Origin: Pseudomonadota bacterium
GTDB lineage: Bacteria; Myxococcota_A; Polyangia; Polyangiales; Polyangiaceae
Direction: 5' to 3'
Assembly (NCBI GenBank): GCA_023423895.1
Contig: JAFAER010000055.1
Span: forward strand, 1 to 64,000
DNA length: 64,000 nt
In this document: positions 8,162 through 14,950 of the stretch, piece after piece
How the letters are laid out: every line of letters starts with the position of its first letter
Position numbering within the stretch: the first letter of the stretch is position 1
The notes under the pieces: generated by a model
The model's input: the letters and a program-made list of their open reading frames with translations, nothing else
What the model was told of the DNA's origin: nothing
Database searches by the model: none
Program-made: the position numbers and the translations under genes

Positions 8162-9160
8162 ATGACCTCCGACATCGATCTCGTCATCACGAGCGGACCG
8201 TCGCCCGTCGTGACCTGGATCGGCGACACGCATCTACGCTACGAGCGCTGGTGGACCCCCGACTCCGCCGTGATGAGCAGGCGGGCGCTCGACGTCTACA
8301 CGCAGACCTGGCCGAAGAAGGCGGCCACGTCGGTGACGCTCTTCTGGATGGTGGACGGCGTCGTTTCCTCGCGCCCGATGGAGGTCGATCTCGAAGAGGC
8401 CGGGACGCGCCATGACAACACGCAATGGCGGGCGACGATCCCTGCGGACGTGTTCGAGGACGGTCGCCGCGTCGAATACTGGGTTTGCGCGGAGGACGCC
8501 GCGGGTCGCCAGCAATGGGACAGCAACGGCGGCAAGAACTTCGTCCTCGTGCCGCGCGACCGCGTGATGCTCTTCGGACCCGACGGCGCCGTCGCCTGGC
8601 GGATGTCCGGGCGCGGCTGCTTCGACGTGAAGGACGGGATGCTCGTCGCTCGGCCGGGCGCCGACCTCGGCCTGTACTGGGCGGCTTATCCCATCCCGGC
8701 GGCATTCGAGCTCTCGCTCGAGTTCCGCCTCGACGGCCCGAACGACAACTCGGGCGTGTTCCTCCGATTCCCCGAGCCGGACGCCTACGGCTACGACAAT
8801 CCGGCGTGGGTCGGCGTTCACTACGGCCTCGAGGTGCAGATCGACGAGATTGCGCGTCCCGACGGCGCGCCGGAGCATCGCACGGGCGCGATCTACGAAC
8901 AGCCGGGGCAGACGCTCGATCTACGCAGCGCTGCGCCTCCAGGGGAGTGGAGTCGCTACGTCATCCGCGTCGTGGACCAGACGTACTCGGTGCAGCTCGA
9001 CGGACACGAGGTGACTCGGCTCACGTGGTCCGGCGATCCCGCGCGACCCGAACGGGCGCTGCCCGGCACCGCCGATGCGCCGCGCTTCATCGGCGTCCAG
9101 GCGCACACGGGCGCGGTCGCCTTCCGTCACGTGCAGCTGCGCCGCCTCGACGCACCGTGA
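8162..9160 (+). CDS. DUF1080-type (3-keto-disaccharide hydrolase-like) protein
   Basis: 332 residues from ATG 8162; a GGAG about ten bases upstream supports this start over the GTG at 8120. Residues 1-135 form an Ig-like beta domain (RALDVYTQTWPKK, VEYWVCAEDAAGRQQWDSN). Residues 140-330 resemble the concanavalin-like DUF1080 fold (PF06439): FDVKDGMLVARPG, SLEFRLDGPNDNSGVFLRFP, GLEVQIDE and VIRVVDQTYSVQLDG. Members act on 3-keto-glycosides or bind sugars. No signal peptide is visible, so it may be cytoplasmic. It ends 21 bp before the convergent ATL gene. Confidence 0.8.
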   Translation: MTSDIDLVITSGPSPVVTWIGDTHLRYERWWTPDSAVMSRRALDVYTQTWPKKAATSVTLFWMVDGVVSSRPMEVDLEEAGTRHDNTQWRATIPADVFEDGRRVEYWVCAEDAAGRQQWDSNGGKNFVLVPRDRVMLFGPDGAVAWRMSGRGCFDVKDGMLVARPGADLGLYWAAYPIPAAFELSLEFRLDGPNDNSGVFLRFPEPDAYGYDNPAWVGVHYGLEVQIDEIARPDGAPEHRTGAIYEQPGQTLDLRSAAPPGEWSRYVIRVVDQTYSVQLDGHEVTRLTWSGDPARPERALPGTADAPRFIGVQAHTGAVAFRHVQLRRLDAP

Positions 9161-9181
9161 CGTTGGGATGGAGGCGAGCGG

Positions 9182-9649
9182 TCAACGCGCGCTGCGAGAG
9201 CTCCGCTTCCTCTTCGAAGAAGGTGCAGCGAGCGCTCGCGGGCGCCATCCGACGCGCTCGAGATCGACACACCCGCGCGCGTCGAAGCGAACACCCTCGG
9301 CTTCGAGCAAGGCCCGCTGGAGCCCCGGATGCTCGCGGTCCGTCGAGATGCCTCCGCTCGCGTTGACGACGCGGTACCAGGGAAAATCGGTCGCTCCTTC
9401 CGGCACCGCGCGGAGCGCCCAGCCGATGGCGATCGGCGTCAGACGGCGCTCGATCATCTGCGAGATCTGCCCGTAGGTCGCGACGCGGCCGCGGGGGATC
9501 CGCTGGACGACGGCCCACACGCGCTCGAACGCGCTCGGGCCCGCAGGCTTCTTCGCTGCTGGCCCCGGCGAGCGTTGCTTCGGAGCCGTTCGCTCGCCTA
9601 CGCCGGCCTTCCGCCGGGCTGCGGGTCTCTTGTTCGTCGCATTCGCCAT
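9182..9649 (-). CDS. Alkyltransferase-like (ATL) DNA-damage recognition protein
   Basis: 155 residues from ATG 9649. The C-terminal hundred residues match the DNA-binding domain of O6-methylguanine-DNA methyltransferase: FERVWAVVQRIPRGRVATYGQIS, IGWALRAVPE and PWYRVVNASGGIS. The active-site PCHR motif is replaced by PWYR (Trp at residue 91), the hallmark of ATL proteins. ATLs bind O6-alkylguanine without repairing it and hand the lesion to nucleotide excision repair. The N-terminal 40 residues are Lys/Arg/Ala/Pro-rich and probably disordered, an unusual extension for an ATL that could help DNA binding. The open frame extends 20 codons upstream. It is convergent with the DUF1080 gene and divergent from the Cys-rich lipoprotein. 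Confidence 0.88.
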   Translation of the reverse strand: MANATNKRPAARRKAGVGERTAPKQRSPGPAAKKPAGPSAFERVWAVVQRIPRGRVATYGQISQMIERRLTPIAIGWALRAVPEGATDFPWYRVVNASGGISTDREHPGLQRALLEAEGVRFDARGCVDLERVGWRPRALAAPSSKRKRSSRSAR

Positions 9650-9774
9650 CGTGGTCGTGTCCCTGCGGGCCTCCGTGCCGCCGTCGTCCCGTGCAGAGTC
9701 CGGGGCCAATCGGAGTGCCCACGAAACTACCGGGGCATGGCCCGACGCGCTACGCTCCGACCCCAGAGGTCCCG

Positions 9775-11757
9775 ATGCGCCTTCCTTTTGCTGTCCCCGT
9801 CGGGCGGACGTCGTCGCCGAACGATGCCCGGCGTCTTCTTCGCTTCATCGTGCTCGCGATCCTGGGCGCGCTCCTCCTCGTGTTGGTTGCACCGGGCTGT
9901 GGTCGTACGAGCCTCGAGCCGGAGACGCTCGACAGCGGGGCGCCGGCGGCGTGTGGACCTTCCAACTGTCCGAACGGCTGTTGCGATTCGACCGGAACAT
10001 GCCGAACCGGGCGCGACGTGCGCGCCTGCGGCTCCGTCGGCGGCCGGTGCTCGGACTGCATCGCGAACGGGTTCAGCGTCTGTACCGGCTCGCGCGTCTG
10101 CGGACGCGACGACCCCTCGTGTAGCTCCCGCACGTGCCTCGGCTGCTGCGGGATCGACGACGGCCGGATGCGCTGCTTGAGCGGCACGGAGCCGTCCGCG
10201 TGCGGGCGCTCGGGCGTGGAGTGCTCGGACTGCGCCGACGACGGCCGCACGTGTGACGGCTCGACCCGCTCCTGCGGCTCGGCGAAGTGCGACGCCACGA
10301 ACTGCGATGGCTGCTGCGTCGGTGACAAGTGCCTCCCCGGCGACGTGGCCTCGGCCTGCGGAGCGAAGGGCGCCGAATGCAACTCGTGCGCGAACGGACA
10401 GGTCTGCGCGGCCGTGAGCGGCGGCGGCGGTCGCTGCACCGGCACGATCACGTGCAATGCGCAGAACTGCAACGGTTGCTGCACGGCGTCGGGGCAGTGC
10501 CTTCCTGGAGGCGACACTACCGCGTGCGGACGGCAAGGAATGGCGTGCGAGGCGTGCGGCACGAACGAGGTGTGCGCCACGAGCGGTCCGGGCGCCGGCA
10601 CGTGCCAGTCGCTTCCGACGTGTAGCCCGTTGAACTGCCCTGGCTGCTGCGTCGGCAATCAATGTGTCGTCTCCACCACGCCATTCGCCTGCGGGGTGAA
10701 CGGGCAGGTATGCAAGACGTGCGGGCCGAACCAGGTCTGTGACGCGGGCGGCCAGTGTGTCTCCGGCAGTGTCTGCAATCCCGCAACGTGCCCGACGGGG
10801 TGCTGCGTCGGCGACATCTGCGCGGTCGGCACGCAGCAGAACGCCTGCGGAACGGGCGGCGCGCAATGCCAGAACTGCTCGAACCAGGTTCCACCGCGCG
10901 TTTGCCAGTCGGGCTCGTGCCAGCAGCCCGCGTGTGGCCCCGCGACGTGTCCGAACGGCTGCTGCTCCGGCAACACCTGCGTGACGGGCACTCAGGACAC
11001 TGCGTGCGGACAGACCGGCGGCGTGGCGTGCACCGACTGCACCGCATCGCAGCAGATCTGCCAGGGACGGCAGTGCGTCACCAAGTGCGGTCCTGCGAAC
11101 TGCGCGGGCTGCTGCCGGGCGAACAACTCGTGCGCCCTCGGCAACGACGTCAGCGCCTGCGGCGAGGGCGGCGTCGCGTGCGCGGACTGCGACGCGACGA
11201 GCTCGTTCTGCAACGGCCTCGTCGTCCCGCGCGTCTGCAGTGATCAGCAGACGAAGTGTCCAGCTTCGTACAACACGTGTCCGAACGGCACGTCGACGCC
11301 GATCACCCCGCAGCTCCAGAACGTCTGCTCGGACGCGAATCTGAACACGCTCACGCTGGGCTGCGCGGCCGGACCCAACACGCTGACGTGCATCGGCGCC
11401 GTCGCCGCGCTGCCGGCGGCGTGCCGTACGTGCCTCGCGCCGTTCAATCATCCATTCGAGGAGCGTCACGGCCTCTACGCCTGCGCGGCCTCGTCGGTGG
11501 ACAGTCAGTGCCGCGGGAGCATGGGCTGCGCGAGCGACTGTGCGGAGACGAGCTGCGAGCAGTGCTCGGCGCTGTCGGAGGCAACGTGTTACGCGCTCGT
11601 CACGGGGCCCGGCGGTCGGTGCAGGTCGTTCACGAACACCGCCAACACCTGCGCGAACACAGCGCTCGCGACTGGGCTCTGCAGTCAGTTCTCGTACGCG
11701 AGCTTCGGCGCTTGGCTTCGCGCCGTCGGCGACCAGTTCTGCGGCAACGGGCCCTGA
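9775..11757 (+). CDS. Cysteine-rich repeat lipoprotein, eight repeats
   Basis: 660 residues from ATG 9775 with AGAGG upstream. The N-terminal hydrophobic segment ends in a lipobox (LVLVAPGC), so this is a predicted lipoprotein. Residues about 56-480 are eight repeats of 45-55 residues following the pattern C-x4-C-x2-GCC, then C-x-G, ACG-x2-G, C-x2-C and C, ending in C. GCC doublets recur as NGCC, LGCC, DGCC, TGCC and AGCC. A non-repeated C-terminal domain of about 170 residues has its own regular cysteines (CRTCLAPF, CEQCSALSEATC). The regular cysteines suggest disulfide-stabilised modules at the cell surface. Such arrays are frequent in Polyangia and are often mislabelled in databases; the function is unknown. 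Monocistronic, with the SDR gene 69 bp downstream. Confidence 0.88.
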   Translation: MRLPFAVPVGRTSSPNDARRLLRFIVLAILGALLLVLVAPGCGRTSLEPETLDSGAPAACGPSNCPNGCCDSTGTCRTGRDVRACGSVGGRCSDCIANGFSVCTGSRVCGRDDPSCSSRTCLGCCGIDDGRMRCLSGTEPSACGRSGVECSDCADDGRTCDGSTRSCGSAKCDATNCDGCCVGDKCLPGDVASACGAKGAECNSCANGQVCAAVSGGGGRCTGTITCNAQNCNGCCTASGQCLPGGDTTACGRQGMACEACGTNEVCATSGPGAGTCQSLPTCSPLNCPGCCVGNQCVVSTTPFACGVNGQVCKTCGPNQVCDAGGQCVSGSVCNPATCPTGCCVGDICAVGTQQNACGTGGAQCQNCSNQVPPRVCQSGSCQQPACGPATCPNGCCSGNTCVTGTQDTACGQTGGVACTDCTASQQICQGRQCVTKCGPANCAGCCRANNSCALGNDVSACGEGGVACADCDATSSFCNGLVVPRVCSDQQTKCPASYNTCPNGTSTPITPQLQNVCSDANLNTLTLGCAAGPNTLTCIGAVAALPAACRTCLAPFNHPFEERHGLYACAASSVDSQCRGSMGCASDCAETSCEQCSALSEATCYALVTGPGGRCRSFTNTANTCANTALATGLCSQFSYASFGAWLRAVGDQFCGNGP

Positions 11758-11826
11758 ATGGGCCTCGAGAGGGCACGGGGCCGAGGGGACGGTTCCGTGC
11801 GAAGGCGGGGGAAGGACTGAGAAGCG

Positions 11827-12951
11827 ATGCCTCGAGCGGGTTACGACGATGTCGTTCTCCTCACCGGCTTCCCGTCGTTCGCGGCGCGGAAGATGTGCGA
11901 AGAGCTGCTGCGCGGTCCCGAGCACACGTTGGTGCACGCGATCGTGCGCCCGAAGTCACGTGAGGAGGCGGAGCTCGCGCTCGACGGTCTCCCGCTCGAG
12001 CAGCGCCGCCGCGTACAGCTCATCGAAGGTGACGCGGCCGCGATGGACTTCGGGCTGTCGGGCGCGGAGCTGAAGGCGCTCGCGCCGGAGATCGACATCA
12101 TCCATCACATGGCCCAGGTCTCGTACCTCGGCGCGGACAAGAAGCTCGCGACACAGGTGAACGTCAACGGCGCTCGCGAGGTGCTCGAGGTCGCCTCGCA
12201 GTGCACGGCGCTCCGGAACCTGGTCTACCACTCGACGGCGCAGGTCTCGGGTGACCGCACCGGCCTCGTGCTGGAGGACGAGCTCGAGAAGGGACAGAGT
12301 TACCGCAACGCCGTCGAGGAGACGCTCGCGCAAGGCGAGCGGATCGTGCGCCGGAAGATGGGCAAGCTGCCGATCTCGATCGTGCGTCCGACCGTCATCG
12401 TCGGCGACTCGCAGACGGGAGAGGTCGACCGCTTCGACGGTCCGTACTTCCTCATCTTGCTCATCGTGACGAGCCCGCCCGACTTCCCGCTGCCGCTGCC
12501 CGGGCGCGGCAACACGCATCTGAACCTCGTTCCCATCGACTACGTCGTGCGCGCCGCGAAGCTGATCGGACGCCATCCGCGAGCACCCGGACGAACGTTC
12601 CACATCGGCGATCCCGCGCCGCTCACCGTTCGGCGCGTCTTCGAGCTCGTCGCTGCGGCCGGTGGCCGGCGAACGCCACGCGGGTTCATCCCGGCCAATT
12701 TGACGAAGGCGCTCCTTCGCACGCCGGGGCTCGATCGGCTCGCCAAGAGCCCTCGCGCGTTCCTCGACGCGCTCGCCACGCCGGTCTCGTACAGCTTCGC
12801 CAACACGACGGAGCTGCTCGCCGACACCGACGTGCGGTGCCCGCCGTTCGAGAGCTACGTCGACGGGATCGTCGAGTACGTCCAGCATCGCCTGCGCGAG
12901 AAGCGCGCGCGCGATCGAGAGAGCGGCGAGATCGAAGATCCGCTCGTCTGA
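11827..12951 (+). CDS. SDR-family (thioester-reductase-like) protein with a degenerate active site
   Basis: 374 residues with the overall layout of extended SDR/male-sterility-type reductases: a nucleotide-binding start (VVLLTGFPSFAARK), IIHHMAQVSY near 91-100, NVNGAREVLEVA near 112-122, LVYHSTAQVSG, and the downstream IVRPTVIVGDSQTGEVDRFDGPY. Two key features are missing. The second glycine of the TGxxGxxA loop is Ser17 in TGFPSFA, and the catalytic Tyr159 is followed by Val163 where YxxxK requires Lys. It may bind nucleotide or substrate without normal dehydrogenase activity. It ends only six bases from the convergent flavoprotein gene. The homologous clade carries out fatty-acyl or lipid chemistry, but substrate assignment here is inference. 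Confidence 0.85.
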   Translation: MPRAGYDDVVLLTGFPSFAARKMCEELLRGPEHTLVHAIVRPKSREEAELALDGLPLEQRRRVQLIEGDAAAMDFGLSGAELKALAPEIDIIHHMAQVSYLGADKKLATQVNVNGAREVLEVASQCTALRNLVYHSTAQVSGDRTGLVLEDELEKGQSYRNAVEETLAQGERIVRRKMGKLPISIVRPTVIVGDSQTGEVDRFDGPYFLILLIVTSPPDFPLPLPGRGNTHLNLVPIDYVVRAAKLIGRHPRAPGRTFHIGDPAPLTVRRVFELVAAAGGRRTPRGFIPANLTKALLRTPGLDRLAKSPRAFLDALATPVSYSFANTTELLADTDVRCPPFESYVDGIVEYVQHRLREKRARDRESGEIEDPLV

Positions 12952-12957
12952 CCGAGC

Positions 12958-14160
12958 TCAGAAGAGCGACGCCGCGAGGCCGAGCCCGAGGCGCAGCTGC
13001 GTCGGCAGCGAGAGCGTCTCGCCTCGATACCAGCGCATCGCGGCAGCGCGTGCGTACGAGGAGCGAAGGAGAAAGCGCCTCGCGGGCTCACCGATCTTGC
13101 CGTAGACACGCCGCGCCAACCACGCGCTCTGGAGGAGGTGACGTCCCGTCGTCGACGTGCGGACGTCGCGCTCGTAGGCCTCGAAGCGCGGGTTGCCGGT
13201 CCGGAACGCATGGGCGAGATGGACGGCTGCGATGCGACCCATCTCGATCGCCTGCGCGATCCCTTCACCCGTCGTCTGGTCGATCCCGCAGGCTTCGCCG
13301 ACGAGGACGACCCCTTTGACCCACGCGGTGGAGCGCGGGACGAACGGGCGCGTAGAGAACGGGCGCAGCTTCACCTTGCCGATGTCGATCCCGCGCCGCG
13401 CGAGTGCTCGACCGAGCACGTCCTTCACGCTCTCCCCCGACGGAGCGTCCGGGCGCGTCAGGTTCGCGTGATAGATGCCGCGGCTCACCTGCACCTTACC
13501 GCCGAGGACGGTGGGGAAGTCCCAGTAGTAGCCCTCGAGGCCGTCCTCGAGGATCGTGAGATCGAAGTCGACGAGCCCGCGGTCGATGCCCCCGTCGGCC
13601 GGCGTCGTCTCCGTGTCGAGGACGTAGAGGTGGCCTTTGCGATCGGGCTCGCGAATGCCGAGGAGCTTGCGGGTCGTGCTCCCGGCGCCGTCGGCAGCGG
13701 CGACATGACGAGCACGGATCGTCGTGCCGGACGTCGTCGTGAGCTCGAAGCCCGAGCTCTTGCCGTCGCGCCGCTCGATCGCGCGAAGACCGTCGCCGTC
13801 ACGGACGTGTACACCGTCGCTCCGCGCGGTCTCGAGGAGGTGCGCGTCGAACTCCGTGCGCCGGATCACGATGCCCATGGGCTCGACCGTCTCGCCGACC
13901 TCCTCGCCGAAGAGCACACGGGCACCCTTCATCGCCACGGAGGGGACCGCTCCCTCGACCTGGACGCCGATCGAGGCGAGCACGTCGAGACCGAGCTGAC
14001 TGACCGCGCCAGCGCACGGCTTGTCCCGAGGGAAGCGCGCCTTGTCGAGGACGACGATCCGATGCGGGCGGACGCCTTCGCGTCGAACGAGGTGAAGGGC
14101 GGTGCTCGAGCCCGCCGGTCCGCCGCCGACGATTGCGACGTCGTAGTCCAGCTCAGCCAT
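12958..14160 (-). CDS. Geranylgeranyl-reductase-family FAD-dependent oxidoreductase
   Basis: 400 residues with an N-terminal FAD-binding Rossmann motif, DYDVAIVGGGPAGSSTAL (residues 4-21), then RIVVLDKARFPRDKPCAGAVS, which matches the KPCGGG-type motif of the geranylgeranyl reductase/Lyc family. A second FAD-contact block is VVLVGEACGIDQTTGEGIAQAIEMG, where GDAAG is replaced by GEACG. The family reduces isoprenoid double bonds or hydroxylates lipids, quinones or pigments; the substrate is not predictable here. The tail (about 320-400) is helical and basic. It starts at ATG 14160 and overlaps the upstream DUF4911-like gene by 8 bp, so the two form an operon. Confidence 0.88.
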   Translation of the reverse strand: MAELDYDVAIVGGGPAGSSTALHLVRREGVRPHRIVVLDKARFPRDKPCAGAVSQLGLDVLASIGVQVEGAVPSVAMKGARVLFGEEVGETVEPMGIVIRRTEFDAHLLETARSDGVHVRDGDGLRAIERRDGKSSGFELTTTSGTTIRARHVAAADGAGSTTRKLLGIREPDRKGHLYVLDTETTPADGGIDRGLVDFDLTILEDGLEGYYWDFPTVLGGKVQVSRGIYHANLTRPDAPSGESVKDVLGRALARRGIDIGKVKLRPFSTRPFVPRSTAWVKGVVLVGEACGIDQTTGEGIAQAIEMGRIAAVHLAHAFRTGNPRFEAYERDVRTSTTGRHLLQSAWLARRVYGKIGEPARRFLLRSSYARAAAMRWYRGETLSLPTQLRLGLGLAASLF

Positions 14161-14422
14161 GATTCCGAGGATCTTCGCTGGCGTCGCCGACGATGCCTCC
14201 GAGCTCCGCGGCGAGATCGCGGACGATCTCGTCGAGCTCCGTCTCCCGGCCCGCCGCTGCGGCGATGGTCAGGTCGCCTCCGCTTTCGGCAAACACGTGG
14301 GCGAGCCCGTCATGGGCTTCGATCACGCCCTTGACGAAGACGACGTCCTTCGCCCGAACGACCAGCCGGCGGCAGATCATCCCTTCACCCACGCCTACGA
14401 GATTTCCCGTGGAGCGCGACAT
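14153..14422 (-). CDS. Small DUF4911-like protein
   Basis: An 89-residue soluble protein. The core RRLVVRAKDVVFVKGVIEAHDGLAHVF and GGDLTIAAAAGRETELDEIV reads like the DUF4911 family, a small alpha/beta domain often encoded next to flavoproteins or reductases in deltaproteobacterial lineages. The stop codon lies inside the start of the geranylgeranyl-reductase-like gene (8-bp overlap), suggesting co-expression and perhaps a shared pathway. The start is ATG 14422; the first twelve residues are not conserved-looking, so ATG 14380 (MICRRLVV) is a possible alternative. Confidence 0.7.
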   Translation of the reverse strand: MSRSTGNLVGVGEGMICRRLVVRAKDVVFVKGVIEAHDGLAHVFAESGGDLTIAAAAGRETELDEIVRDLAAELGGIVGDASEDPRNHG

Positions 14423-14473
14423 TCGGCCCTTCTTAGTGGAGAATCTTCAGAACGCCCAGCTACACTTCGTGCG

Positions 14474-14902
14474 TTGGACGCGACGCTCATCCGCACACGG
14501 CCTCTCGCCGCGTTGATCGTCGGGGCGACCGGCATCAACGTCCTGCGGGTCGTCACGGCCTTCGAGCGGCGCCGGATCCTGACGGTCCGTGCGGATGACA
14601 TCGCCGGCGCGTGCGAGCGGGTGGTCATCGACATGCCGCACGTGGTCCTCGTGCTCGTCCCGCCAAGAAATCAGGCGGAGCGCGAGGCAATGACCGAGCG
14701 TGCGCTGGCCGTGGGGGCGCTCGTCGTCGAGGTCGACCCGCGCCTCGACGAGGCCGCGTTCCAGCAGGTCCTCGAGGACACGGTGCAAGCGGCGCTCGAG
14801 CACAAGCTCGTCCGCGAAGCCGCCGAGATGGGCGTGCTCGCGTCCGGCGGCTCGGAGGCTCCGCCCGCCGAAGAAATCGACTGCGGCTGGGACGACGACT
14901 GA
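14474..14902 (+). CDS. Hypothetical protein with receiver-like alpha/beta fold
   Basis: 142 residues if translated from TTG 14474; the frame is open far upstream, but that region overlaps the divergent gene and looks like a shadow. The sequence alternates strands and helices (LAALIVGAT, INVLRVVTAFERRRILTVR, HVVLVLVPPRNQAEREAMTERAL, LVVEVDPRLDEAAFQQVLEDTV) as a CheY-like domain would. However, the usual acidic pair near the start is absent and I see no phospho-acceptor Asp in the right setting. The C-terminus is acidic (EIDCGWDDD). It may be a degenerate receiver or a stand-alone regulatory domain. The start codon is the weakest part of this call. Confidence 0.55.
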   Translation: MDATLIRTRPLAALIVGATGINVLRVVTAFERRRILTVRADDIAGACERVVIDMPHVVLVLVPPRNQAEREAMTERALAVGALVVEVDPRLDEAAFQQVLEDTVQAALEHKLVREAAEMGVLASGGSEAPPAEEIDCGWDDD

Positions 14903-14950
14903 GCCTATCCCGAGCGGGCGAGGCCGATTCTCGCTCGAACGAGCGACGCT

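Noticed and set aside
9727..11937. A 736-residue reading frame on the minus strand opposite the Cys-rich lipoprotein
   Set aside because: It is an artefact of GC-rich third positions of the repeat gene; the composition is Arg/Ala-rich with no family resemblance, and the opposite-strand gene is strongly supported.
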